Of a stretch of 40,371 bases of DNA, positions 32,454 through 40,371 are shown one piece after another. How positions within the stretch are numbered: the stretch's first letter is position 1; each line of letters starts with the position of its first letter. The DNA is from an uncultured Burkholderiales bacterium. Lineage in GTDB: Bacteria; Pseudomonadota; Gammaproteobacteria; Burkholderiales; Burkholderiaceae_C. Both the position numbers and the translations under genes were made by a program. The notes below the pieces were generated by a model. The model searched no databases. It was not told the DNA's origin and worked only from the letters and a program-made list of their open reading frames with translations. Location: positions 1 to 40,371 of the forward strand of contig CAISPG010000031.1 in assembly GCA_903887325.1 (NCBI GenBank), read 5' to 3'.

Positions 32454-34181
32454 ATGAATTTATCCAAACGCGAGTTCATGCAGGTGCTGGGTGCCGGTGT
32501 CATGGCGGGTTTGCCCATGGGCAGTTATGCGCAAACACATGCAGGCGACGCCGAAGGTTTGTACGACATGCCGCGTTTCGGTCAGGTGTCTTTTTTGCAC
32601 ATGACAGATTGCCACGCGCAGTTGCTGCCCGTGCATTTCCGCGAGCCGCACATGAACCTGGGCTTGGGCAAGGCCAACGGTCAATTGCCGCACTTGGTGG
32701 GCGAACATTTGCTTCGGGCCACTGGCGTGCAAGCCGATACCGCGCTGGCGCATGCGCTGACCAGTCTGAATTTTGAAACTGCGGCGCAGCGTTATGGCAA
32801 GGTTGGTGGTTTTGCGCACCTGGCCACGCTGGTCAAACGCATGCGCAGTGCGCGTCCCGGTGCTTTGCTGCTGGATGGCGGCGACACCTGGCAGGGTTCG
32901 GCGACAGCCTTATGGACACGCGGCCAGGACATGGTCGACGCTTGCAGACTGCTGGGTGTGGATGTGATGACCGGGCATTTTGAATTCACCTATGGACAGA
33001 ACCGGGTGAACGAGCTGGTCGAACAATTGCAAAACAGTGGCACGGCATTCGTCGCGCAGAACATCAAAACGCGCGACTTCGGCGACCCGGTGTTCAAGCC
33101 CTATGTGATGTACGAGATGAATGGCGTGCCTTGCGCAGTCATCGGTCAGGCGTTTCCGTACACGCCGATTGCCAACCCGCGCTACATGGTCGCGGATTGG
33201 GAGTTCGGCATACAAGAAGACAACTTGCAAAAAACTATTCAAGATGCCCGGGCTCAAGGCGCTCAAGTGGTGGTGCTGTTGTCGCACAACGGCATGGACG
33301 TGGATTTGAAACTGGCCTCGCGTGTCAGTGGATTGGACGCCATCCTCGGCGGTCATACGCACGACGGCATGCCGGTGGCCAAAGTGGTTGCCAATAAATC
33401 CGGTCAGACGCTGGTCACCAACGCCGGTTCCAACGGCAAGTTTTTAGGCGTGCTGGATCTGCAAGTGAAAAACAAACAGGTCACCGATTACCGCTACAAG
33501 CTGATGCCGGTGTTTGCCAACCTGTTACCAGCCGACGCGCCCATGCAAGCCTTGATAGACCGTATTCGTGCGCCTTACCTGGACAAGCTGCAAACCACGT
33601 TGGCCTTCACTGATGGCGGCTTGAACCGAAGAGGTAATTTCAATGGCACAGGGGATCAATTGCTGCTGGATGCCATGTTGGATGTGCAGTCAGCTGAGAT
33701 TGCTTTTTCACCGGGTTTTAGATGGGGCACCACGCTGTTGCCCGGTCAGGCAATCACCCGTGAATGGTTGATGGACATGACGGCGACCACTTATTCCTAT
33801 GCCACCGTCACGTCTATGCGCGGCAGCATGATCAAAACCATACTCGAAGACGTGGCCGACAACTTGTTCAACCTTGATCCTTATTACCAGCAGGGCGGTG
33901 ACATGGTGAGGGTAGGCGGTTTGAGTTACAGCTGCAGCCCGCTGGCTGCCATGGGTCAGCGCATTCTGCGCATGGAGCTCAAAGGTAAACCCATAGACCC
34001 GGACAAGGTTTACAAGGTAGCAGGTTGGGCACCCGTATCAGAAGAAGCAAGCCAACAAAAGCTGCCGCCTATTTGGGACGTGGTTGAACAATGGTTGGGC
34101 GCGCAAGGGGGCAGGGTGACAACGCGCTCGCCGAATATTCCCAAGTTAGACGGCGTATTGCCTAACCAGGGATTCATCTGA
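32454..34181 (+). CDS. soxB: thiosulfohydrolase SoxB
   Basis: A 575-residue dimanganese hydrolase of the 5'-nucleotidase family. HMTDCHAQ (about 49-56), LLDGGDTWQGS (about 139-149), LSHNGMD and GGHTHDG give the metal-site residues. The N-terminus KREFMQVLGAGVMAGLP is a single-Arg variant of a Tat-type signal, a small oddity; export may still occur through Tat. SoxB releases sulfate from SoxY-bound thiosulfate. It starts 10 bases after soxX and ends the run, converging with the RND pump gene after 7 bases with no clear terminator. Confidence 0.95.
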   Translation: MNLSKREFMQVLGAGVMAGLPMGSYAQTHAGDAEGLYDMPRFGQVSFLHMTDCHAQLLPVHFREPHMNLGLGKANGQLPHLVGEHLLRATGVQADTALAHALTSLNFETAAQRYGKVGGFAHLATLVKRMRSARPGALLLDGGDTWQGSATALWTRGQDMVDACRLLGVDVMTGHFEFTYGQNRVNELVEQLQNSGTAFVAQNIKTRDFGDPVFKPYVMYEMNGVPCAVIGQAFPYTPIANPRYMVADWEFGIQEDNLQKTIQDARAQGAQVVVLLSHNGMDVDLKLASRVSGLDAILGGHTHDGMPVAKVVANKSGQTLVTNAGSNGKFLGVLDLQVKNKQVTDYRYKLMPVFANLLPADAPMQALIDRIRAPYLDKLQTTLAFTDGGLNRRGNFNGTGDQLLLDAMLDVQSAEIAFSPGFRWGTTLLPGQAITREWLMDMTATTYSYATVTSMRGSMIKTILEDVADNLFNLDPYYQQGGDMVRVGGLSYSCSPLAAMGQRILRMELKGKPIDPDKVYKVAGWAPVSEEASQQKLPPIWDVVEQWLGAQGGRVTTRSPNIPKLDGVLPNQGFI

Positions 34182-34188
34182 GTTCAGC

Positions 34189-37100
34189 TCATTGGTATGT
34201 CGGTTTACCGAAGCGCCCGAAGCGCAGCAGCAAGGCCGGCAGTATCAGCAAATTCAAAACAGTTGACGTCAATAAGCCACCGACAATGATGCAGGCCATG
34301 GGGCCTTCAATTTCACGCCCCGGCTCTCCGCTGCCTATGACCAGCGGAAACAAGCCCAGCGCCGTGACGATAGCTGTCATCAAAATAGAAGGCAGTCGTT
34401 CGGACGCACCGCGTACCGCGGTTTCCAGTCCCCAGGGCAGTCCTTCTATTTCAACCAGGTCTTTGTAGCAGGACACCAGCATGATGGTATTGCGCAGCGT
34501 GATGCCGAACAAAGTGACAAAGCCGACCAGCGAACCTATGGACAACCAACCGCTGGTCAACATCACCGCCAGCACACCGCCTATCAATGCAAAAGGTAGG
34601 TTCAAAAAAGTGATCAACAGATTGCGCAAATTACCCAGAGCCAGATACAGCAGCAGCATGACGCCGACCATGGCCAGGGTAGCGTGGGTCAGCAATTCAT
34701 TGCGAGCTTGCGCGACGGCGACGGCATCGCCGCCTATGCCAACGTAATTGCCCGGGGCCAGGCCTATGCGCGCCACCACCTCTTTGACCTCATTCACAAA
34801 AGCCGGCATGTCACGCCCGCTGATGTTGCAGGTGATGGTTTGAACCCGTTTACCGTCTTTGCGCAAAATCTTGCTGCGCCCGTTGGTCTCTCTTACCTCT
34901 GCGACATCGGATAAAGCGAATGAACCACCGTCGGCCATGGGAAAACGGAATTGATGGATGCGGTGCAAAGCCGTGCGCTGGTCGAGCGTGGCAATCGCCA
35001 CCAGAGGAATAACCCGGCCTTCCTGCACTACTTGTCCGACTTCCATGCCGCCGTAGAACGTGCGTATCAAATCCAGCACTTCGGTGGTGTGCAAACCTTT
35101 TTGTGCAATCCGCTGCGGATCCAACCGGAATTCAAGTTGCGGTGTACCGGGTTGCGACTGAGTGGTGACATCGCGCGCACCCGGAATAGCTGCGATGGCC
35201 TGGGCCAACAGTTTGGCGTCGCGGTCCAGCAAGTCCAGGTCTTGTCCAAAAATTTCAACCACAAATTCAGCGGCGTAACCCGACACGGTTTCTTCAATGC
35301 GTTCGGCCAAAAACGTGTTGATGCCGAAACTCACGCCGGGAAACGGCGTCACGCCAGGCTTGCCTTCGACTGAGTTAAGTTTCTTACGTATGGAATCAAG
35401 CACTTCTTTTTGCTCGCGGGCCGGTAGCGGTCCGATTTCCACTTCGATTTCGCTGTAATGCATGCCGAAGGTGTCAGCGCCGTTTTGCGCGCGGCCTACC
35501 CATTGGGTGACGGATTTCACGCGCTCCACACTGTGTATGGCTTGTATGACTTTGGCACCTATGCGCAGAGATTCGGATTCCGAGGTGCCGGGCAATGCTG
35601 TCATGTGAACAATGTAATGGCCTTCGCGCAACTCGGGCACAAACTCTATGCGAAACAAAGGAATAGCAGCCATGCCCAGCAACACCACCATCAAGGCAGA
35701 GAAGATCACCGGTTTGGCCGAGCCTTCAATGCCTCTGAGCAGTTTTTCATAACGATGTTTGAGCCAGTGCACCAAGGGCGGGTCGCCGTTTCGAAACGAC
35801 ACGCCTCGGTGCAGCATCAAGTAACACAAGGCCGGTGTCACCGTCAGCGCCACCAGCAGCGAAGCCAGCAGCGCGTAAATATAGGTCAGCGCCAGCGGCT
35901 GAAACATGCGCCCGGCTACGCCGGATAAAAACAGCATGGGCATGAACACCAGCACCACGATGAAAGTGGCATAGATGACAGAGCTTCTGACTTCAAGCGA
36001 GGCATTGAGCACCACCCGCCAGTCAGTGCGCGGGTTGCCGCGTTCACGGTTTTCGCGCAAGCGGCGGAAAATATTTTCAACGTCAATGATGGCGTCGTCC
36101 ACCACTTCACCCAGCGCGATCACCAGGCCGCCCAGCACCATGATGTTCAAGGACACGCCCTGATGCACCAGCACAATCACCGAGGCCAGCAGCGACAGCG
36201 GAATGGCAATCGCAGAGATCAAAGCGGCGCGGGCATTGAACAAAAACAAAAACAGCACGGCCACCACCAAGGCAGAGCCGAGCAATATGTCGTGTTGAAT
36301 ATTGGTGATCGATGTTTCTATGAAGCCGGCCGGTCTGAACAGGTTTTTATGCACCGTCAAGCCTTCGCGCTTGAGCATGGGCTCGAGTTGCGCCAGCCGT
36401 TCTTCAATCCGCAAGGTGGTTTCAAACGTATTGGCACCCAGTTGTCCTTGCACCATCAGGAACACGCCTGGCGTGCCGTTGATGCTGGCCGCGCTGATAG
36501 ACGGCGCCGGGGCTTCGACGATGTTCACCACATCGTGCATGCGCAACACCTGACCGCCGCGCATGACCAGCTTGGCCTGTGCCAGTTCTTCCACGCTGTC
36601 GATTTGGCCGTCGGCGCTGACGATCACACGTTGGTTGCGGCCTTCGACAAAGCCGCCGGGGCGCAAACCGCTGGCCCGGCGCGTGGCCTCAATCACTTCT
36701 TCCACAGTGACGCCGTGGCGTATCAATGCTTCAGTATCAAACTGCACCTGCCACTGACGCACTTTGCCGCCGAACACATTCACATCGGCCACGCCGCTGG
36801 CACCGAGCAAATGCGGTTTGACGGTGAATTCAGCGATGTCGTGCAAATCCATCAAATCGCGTTTGTCCGAGGTCAAACCTATGCCCAGCACCGAACTGGC
36901 AGAGGAGGTCAGCGGCGTGATGTTGGGCGCGGCCACACCCAGAGGCAAATAGTTGGCCAGCGTGGTCAGTTTTTCGCTGACCAGTTGCCGGTTGCGGTAC
37001 AAGTCGCCGTCATCCCCGAAGACCACGGTCACGATAGACAAACCGGGAATCGACTGGCTGCGCATGCTGATGACACCGACGGTGCCGAACATGGCGGATT

Positions 37101-37308
37101 CAATGTGGCGGGTGACCAAGGACTCCACCAGCTCAGCTGAAAACCCGGGTGCCTCGGTTTGAATCACCACCTGTGGCGGTGCAAATTCGGGAAACACATC
37201 TAGCTTGGCAATGCGTGTCGAGTACACACCGTATGCCAGCAGCATGAGCGCTAACACCAACACCACCGTCGGATGGCGGATAGAAAATCGAATGGTTTGG
37301 ACCAGCAT
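34189..37308 (-). CDS. heavy-metal-type RND efflux pump (inner-membrane subunit)
   Basis: A 1039-residue pump with 12 membrane helices in the RND 1+5+1+5 pattern and two large periplasmic loops. Early DVFPEFAPPQVVIQTEAPGF and VFGGKVRQWQVQFD are typical of the CusA/CzcA class. The fourth helix reads LGEVVDDAIIDVEN (Glu401, Asp404, Asp405, Asp409, Glu411), a distinctly acidic proton path unlike the motifs I recall for CzcA (DFGxxVDGAVVxVEN) or CusA. It exports a metal ion or another cation from periplasm or cytoplasm. It is the last of three genes and follows the adaptor by 6 bases. The substrate cannot be fixed from sequence. Confidence 0.9.
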   Translation of the reverse strand: MLVQTIRFSIRHPTVVLVLALMLLAYGVYSTRIAKLDVFPEFAPPQVVIQTEAPGFSAELVESLVTRHIESAMFGTVGVISMRSQSIPGLSIVTVVFGDDGDLYRNRQLVSEKLTTLANYLPLGVAAPNITPLTSSASSVLGIGLTSDKRDLMDLHDIAEFTVKPHLLGASGVADVNVFGGKVRQWQVQFDTEALIRHGVTVEEVIEATRRASGLRPGGFVEGRNQRVIVSADGQIDSVEELAQAKLVMRGGQVLRMHDVVNIVEAPAPSISAASINGTPGVFLMVQGQLGANTFETTLRIEERLAQLEPMLKREGLTVHKNLFRPAGFIETSITNIQHDILLGSALVVAVLFLFLFNARAALISAIAIPLSLLASVIVLVHQGVSLNIMVLGGLVIALGEVVDDAIIDVENIFRRLRENRERGNPRTDWRVVLNASLEVRSSVIYATFIVVLVFMPMLFLSGVAGRMFQPLALTYIYALLASLLVALTVTPALCYLMLHRGVSFRNGDPPLVHWLKHRYEKLLRGIEGSAKPVIFSALMVVLLGMAAIPLFRIEFVPELREGHYIVHMTALPGTSESESLRIGAKVIQAIHSVERVKSVTQWVGRAQNGADTFGMHYSEIEVEIGPLPAREQKEVLDSIRKKLNSVEGKPGVTPFPGVSFGINTFLAERIEETVSGYAAEFVVEIFGQDLDLLDRDAKLLAQAIAAIPGARDVTTQSQPGTPQLEFRLDPQRIAQKGLHTTEVLDLIRTFYGGMEVGQVVQEGRVIPLVAIATLDQRTALHRIHQFRFPMADGGSFALSDVAEVRETNGRSKILRKDGKRVQTITCNISGRDMPAFVNEVKEVVARIGLAPGNYVGIGGDAVAVAQARNELLTHATLAMVGVMLLLYLALGNLRNLLITFLNLPFALIGGVLAVMLTSGWLSIGSLVGFVTLFGITLRNTIMLVSCYKDLVEIEGLPWGLETAVRGASERLPSILMTAIVTALGLFPLVIGSGEPGREIEGPMACIIVGGLLTSTVLNLLILPALLLRFGRFGKPTYQ

Positions 37309-37314
37309 GTGCGG

Positions 37315-38358
37315 CTAGTCCTTGTTCTCGTTTTTGATCTGGAAACGGAACTCCTCAGACAGCAATAACTGTGTACCGCCGGTCACCACTGCTGTGTCGG
37401 CTTCGAATGCATCGGTGAAAAATCCGTCGCCCATGGCGCGGTCAACCGGTAAGGGCATGCGTTCAAACCGGTCTGCTTCGGTTTGCACATACACCCAGTT
37501 CTTACCGGCGAAGCGAATCATGGCCGACACCGGTACCAGCACGCCTTTTTGGGCTTTGCCTTGTTGGGCTATGACTCGCACCCGGGTGCCGGCACCGGCG
37601 CCGGTGGGCGAGGTACTCAGCAACCAGTTTTCACCTTGCAAGCCGGGCAAGGGTTGCGCGGCACGGCCCAGCAAGGCAGCGGGCACGCCGCTTGACTGGC
37701 CGGACGCAGACACATCCACTTGCCACTGCGGGTGGGGCGGCGATGAGCCGAAAGGCAAGGCAAATTGAACCACTTCCAATTGATGGTTGATGGCGCGCGC
37801 TACCAGTCCGTCTTTGTCGCCTAAGCGCCCGGCGAAAGCATCGCCCCACTGCATACGAACACTGTCGACGACAGCGCGTTGCTCTGCCTGCAAGGCAATA
37901 TCGTGTTGTTCTTCGGAGGCGAGGGCGGCGCGTGCAGCTTCCAAGTCGCGTTTGGATGCGTTGCGGCCGTCGTCGTACAGGCCTTGGGTGCGCGCCAATT
38001 CATTGCGACGCTGCAGCACTTGTGCCTGTGCCCCGGCAAGCTGAGCGGATAGGCTGGTGTAGCGTTGCCGGGCTTCCACCAAAGCACGCAAGTCGAGAAC
38101 CACACCGGCGAACTTTTGTGAGGCCAAGTATTTAGCGGCTTTCAAATTTTCCACCGCGATACCTGCTTGCTTTTGGGCTTCCTCGTCAATCACCACCACA
38201 TTGGGCTCGCTTGCAGCACGTTCAACCGAAGCGACCTTGTCGTCGTCTTCGTGCGCGTGTTGAAATTCGTCTCTGCCCATCCATGCCAGCGCCCACACCA
38301 GCAACAGGATGACCAGTGTCAGCACCAGAATGAGTTTGTTTTTCCAGGGTTTATCCAA
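37315..38358 (-). CDS. periplasmic adaptor subunit of the RND efflux system
   Basis: A 347-residue HlyD/CusB-type membrane-fusion protein. One N-terminal helix (about 8-27) anchors it, followed by FQHAHEDDDK (about 32-41), a His/Asp-rich patch that could hold metal. A barrel/lipoyl segment and an alpha-hairpin (QLAGAQAQVLQRRNELARTQGLYDDG...AARAALASEEQ) come next, then the second lipoyl and beta-barrel strands. It links pump and outer-membrane channel. The spacing is 6 bases to the pump and 17 to the outer-membrane gene upstream, so it is one operon. Confidence 0.87.
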   Translation of the reverse strand: MDKPWKNKLILVLTLVILLLVWALAWMGRDEFQHAHEDDDKVASVERAASEPNVVVIDEEAQKQAGIAVENLKAAKYLASQKFAGVVLDLRALVEARQRYTSLSAQLAGAQAQVLQRRNELARTQGLYDDGRNASKRDLEAARAALASEEQHDIALQAEQRAVVDSVRMQWGDAFAGRLGDKDGLVARAINHQLEVVQFALPFGSSPPHPQWQVDVSASGQSSGVPAALLGRAAQPLPGLQGENWLLSTSPTGAGAGTRVRVIAQQGKAQKGVLVPVSAMIRFAGKNWVYVQTEADRFERMPLPVDRAMGDGFFTDAFEADTAVVTGGTQLLLSEEFRFQIKNENKD

Positions 38359-38375
38359 AATACATTCCCCGCGCT

Positions 38376-39749
38376 TTATTGAGTGTTAATCGTTGTTAAA
38401 GGTGTTTGCATGGCCAGTTCCAATTCCCAACGGGCGCGCATGAGTGCGGCACGCGCATCGAACACAGCGCGTTCGGCCTGTAATTGCAAACTGCGTGCAT
38501 CAATCAGGTTCAAGGCGTCTACATTGCCTGCATCAAATTGCGCCGTGGTCAGCTTGACTTGCGATTGTGCCGCCTTCAGAGAAGCCCGTGCGATGTTCAA
38601 GGGTTGGGTCAGTGCCAGTGCGTTCAAGCGCAAACGCTCTACCTCGCCGATGATTTCCGATTGTTTGGCCAGCACCGCCGCACCTTGGGCGCTGCGGTTG
38701 GCTTCGGCGGTTTGAATGCCGGCCAGATTGCGGTTGAGCAAAGCGGCCGGCAGCGAAAAAGAAAACTGCCACACCGAGTCGCCCTGGCTCCACAACAAAC
38801 CTGGTCCTAACTTTAAGTTGGGGAATTGCCTGGCCACTTGCAGCCTGAGTTCAGCCTCGGCCATGTCGTATTGCAGGCGCTGACGCGCAAACTCCAATTG
38901 ATTCTTCAAAGCAAGCTGGCGTGCGGTTGACGCGTCCGCAATCTCCGGCATGGGCCAGTCATCCATGCGCAAGTTGTTCAGTGATTCAAAAGAAACCGCC
39001 AGCGCAGTGGCCAATTGGGCTTGGGCGGCCACCTTGGCAGCGTCGGCCTCGGCAGATTCACGGCGTGCGTCTTGCAAACGCTGAGCGGTGAGTTGCACCT
39101 CCATGGCGCCGGCCACGCCGTAGCGTTCGCGCACAGCCACGCTTTTCTCACGGGCCAAGGCCAACTCAAGCCCGGTCGCTGCGAGTTGCACGCGACCCAG
39201 TGAGAGTTGTCTGTCCAACATGGCAGCACCCAGCGCGCGGTACAAACGCCAGGCGGTGTCGCCTGGGGTCAATTTGACTTCCTGAGATTCAATGCTTGCA
39301 GCCTGGCTTAACGCGGATTTCACTGAAGCGGGCACCAGTTCCCATTGCAGACCTGCGCCGACCGCCCAGGGTGAATTTTTGCCATCGCTGGTTTGGCTGT
39401 GATGCTCCATCGTCGTGGTGAGTTCAGGCGCTGAGGGCTTTAAACCGGCTTGTATGCGGGTCAGTGCGGCAATGACTTTGGCGCGGGCTGCGCGTTGCTC
39501 CGGGTGTATGTTGAGCAAGGCCGTGGTCAGTGTGTCCCGGTTCCAGATGATGTTGGGCCAGCCTGTGGTGTCTTGTCCGTTGGCGGCCAGCGCGGCTTGT
39601 ACGCTGTTGTCGTCCAGGCGGCGCGCGGCATCCAATTCGGCGGCCTTGGGCAAATCCAACGGTGACGGCGTGTAAGTGCGCCAGGCGCAGCCTGAGAGGG
39701 CGACTAGTAAAAGCAGTCCGGACAAGCGCGTGCAGGTATTTTTATTCAT
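38376..39749 (-). CDS. outer-membrane factor lipoprotein (TolC family) of the RND system
   Basis: A 457-residue TolC/CusC-like channel. The signal peptide ends in the lipobox LSGC (Cys21), so it is probably lipidated. Long Ala/Gln/Leu-rich helices and repeats of the LEFARQRLQYDMAEAELRLQVARQFPNLKLGPG type mark the family. The ATG at 39749 starts the lipoprotein signal; a start at 39854 would add 35 residues without signal character. It is the first gene of the operon, in the CBA order (channel-adaptor-pump). Promoter expected in 39750-39880; no regulator gene is adjacent. Confidence 0.87.
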   Translation of the reverse strand: MNKNTCTRLSGLLLLVALSGCAWRTYTPSPLDLPKAAELDAARRLDDNSVQAALAANGQDTTGWPNIIWNRDTLTTALLNIHPEQRAARAKVIAALTRIQAGLKPSAPELTTTMEHHSQTSDGKNSPWAVGAGLQWELVPASVKSALSQAASIESQEVKLTPGDTAWRLYRALGAAMLDRQLSLGRVQLAATGLELALAREKSVAVRERYGVAGAMEVQLTAQRLQDARRESAEADAAKVAAQAQLATALAVSFESLNNLRMDDWPMPEIADASTARQLALKNQLEFARQRLQYDMAEAELRLQVARQFPNLKLGPGLLWSQGDSVWQFSFSLPAALLNRNLAGIQTAEANRSAQGAAVLAKQSEIIGEVERLRLNALALTQPLNIARASLKAAQSQVKLTTAQFDAGNVDALNLIDARSLQLQAERAVFDARAALMRARWELELAMQTPLTTINTQ

Positions 39750-39878
39750 GGCAGGCTGAGCGGAGCTGGGTACAAACGGGCGCTGGCAGTTAAAACAGCT
39801 TGCATCATAAGGAACTGGGTGTTGCGGGTTTTCAAGTGGCAGAACGCCGTTCAAACCGAGCGAATTTCAGAATGGATA

Positions 39879-39907
39879 TTGACTTGGAAATATTTCCTTA
39901 CAATAAT
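39879..39907 (+). promoter_or_regulatory. sigma70-type promoter of the AbrB-PIN module
   Basis: TTGACT (39879-39884), a 17-base spacer and AATAAT (39902-39907, one mismatch to TATAAT). Transcription would begin about 20 bases before the antitoxin ATG. Confidence 0.5.
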
Positions 39908-39920
39908 ACTTAACGTAAGG
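39896..39920. promoter_or_regulatory. inverted repeat at the antitoxin promoter
   Basis: CCTTAC (39896-39901) and GTAAGG (39915-39920) are perfect complements around 13 bases that contain the -10 box. AbrB-type antitoxins usually repress their own operon, so this is a candidate autoregulatory operator. Confidence 0.45.
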
Positions 39921-39935
39921 AATAGGGAGCATTCC

Positions 39936-40154
39936 ATGTCAAATATGGCCACATTGACCAGCAAGGGACAAACCACCATTCCCAAGGAAATACGGGACAG
40001 CTTGTCGCTGAAAACCGGTGACTTATTGACCTTTACCTTGATGCCGGATTCCACCGTGGTCATGCGCGTGAAAAACACCAGCGTCACTGAATTGGCTGGT
40101 AAGTTTCACCAAAAAGGGCGCAAGGCCGTTCCGGTTGAGCTGCTTTCACGCTGA
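39936..40154 (+). CDS. AbrB/MazE-type antitoxin
   Basis: A 72-residue swapped-hairpin DNA-binding protein. ATLTSKGQTTIPKEIRDSLSLKTGD (about 5-29) is the SpoVT/AbrB domain; a short tail (ELAGKFHQKGRKAVPVELLSR) would wrap the toxin. AGGGAGC precedes the ATG at 39936 by 5 bases; a longer frame upstream has no ribosome site. Its TGA overlaps the ATG of the PIN-domain gene (TGATG), the usual antitoxin-toxin coupling. It probably neutralises that toxin and represses the pair. Confidence 0.85.
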   Translation: MSNMATLTSKGQTTIPKEIRDSLSLKTGDLLTFTLMPDSTVVMRVKNTSVTELAGKFHQKGRKAVPVELLSR

Positions 40155-40371
40155 TGCTGGGAATTGACACGAATGTGCTCGTCCGTTTTTTGTTGCGCGA
40201 CGATGAGGCACAGTTTCAAAAAGCCAACAAACTGATTCAACAAGAAGTCACAGCAGGAAGTGGTGTTCTGGTCAGCCAATTGGTTTTGTTGGAAACAGAA
40301 TGGGTGTTACGCAGTCGCTACGGTTTTTCGAAAATTCAATTGCTTGAAGTCATAGCCAGCTTGCTGGACAC
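40154..40371 (+). CDS. PIN-domain toxin (VapC-like), cut by window end
   Basis: The first 72 residues are visible. GIDTNVLVRFLLRDD (about 3-17) contains the first catalytic aspartate (Asp5), and QLVLLETEWVLR (about 42-53) holds the conserved acidic Glu47, both features of Mg-dependent PIN ribonucleases. The gene continues beyond 40371, so about half is missing. Its start codon overlaps the antitoxin stop. It would cleave RNA (often initiator tRNA or rRNA) when the antitoxin is degraded. Confidence 0.8.
   Translation, partial: MLGIDTNVLVRFLLRDDEAQFQKANKLIQQEVTAGSGVLVSQLVLLETEWVLRSRYGFSKIQLLEVIASLLD

Noticed and set aside
36163-37140. 325-residue plus-strand open frame
   Set aside because: It is antisense to the RND pump gene, which has complete family motifs in the other frame; the His/Gln-rich product is a shadow.
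1-40371. CRISPR arrays, tRNA or rRNA genes, insertion sequences
   Set aside because: No regularly spaced long repeats, cloverleaf-like tRNA sequence, rRNA-like stretches, transposase genes or terminal repeats were seen on reading both strands.

Overview
The window looks like a chromosomal segment of a betaproteobacterium of the order Burkholderiales, probably Comamonadaceae-like. This is inferred from the moderately high GC content, the tightly packed operons with ATGA/TGATG overlaps, the Tat-exported branched-chain-type binding protein, and the soxCDYZAXB gene order. No rRNA, tRNA, CRISPR array or insertion sequence was seen, and no gene-free stretch exceeds about 210 bases.

Left part (1-12920), catabolic functions. 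A low-GC edge (33% GC over bases 1-120, counted by hand) abuts the C-terminal fragment of an ATP-grasp enzyme. An SDR oxidoreductase, two very small genes on the minus strand, an NAD-dependent epimerase/dehydratase and a Baeyer-Villiger monooxygenase follow. Then comes a minus-strand livKHMGF ABC importer, an N-acyl-D-amino-acid deacylase-type amidohydrolase, a DmpA/P1-type aminopeptidase and a carboxymuconolactone-decarboxylase-family protein. Uptake of a small amide or acid followed by deacylation and oxidation is a reasonable but unproven reading.

Middle part (13023-20730). This holds a four-cysteine secreted protein, an acetyl-CoA acetyltransferase, a coiled-coil/HTH regulator, a TlpA-like thioredoxin, a small unknown protein, and a membrane-anchored cysteine-cluster protein preceded by a Pho-box-like repeat array. 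The otnK-otnC-otnI acid-sugar catabolic operon runs on the minus strand. Opposite it lies an internally deleted flavin monooxygenase pseudogene, followed by a fumarylpyruvate-hydrolase-like gene.

Right-centre (20826-34181), an integrated sulfur-oxidation locus. A BigR/SqrR-type ArsR repressor, with a cysteine pair 66 residues apart, is divergent from a persulfide dioxygenase (ETHE1/Blh). The two promoters between them are nested face to face over one palindrome. Leftward, bigR is followed by two YeeE/YedE-type membrane proteins, a SulP-STAS permease and a 72-residue unknown. Rightward, the dioxygenase is followed by a zinc-finger thioredoxin, a CIO-type cytochrome bd oxidase (cydAB) and soxC-D-Y-Z-A-X-B, with short gaps or overlaps. 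The arrangement suggests that persulfide sensing controls sulfide detoxification, sulfur-anion transport, a respiratory oxidase and periplasmic thiosulfate oxidation together. This locus is the most interesting part of the window.

Right edge (34189-40371). A minus-strand tripartite heavy-metal-type RND efflux operon (outer-membrane factor, adaptor, pump) is followed by a plus-strand AbrB-type antitoxin and a PIN-domain toxin cut by the window end.
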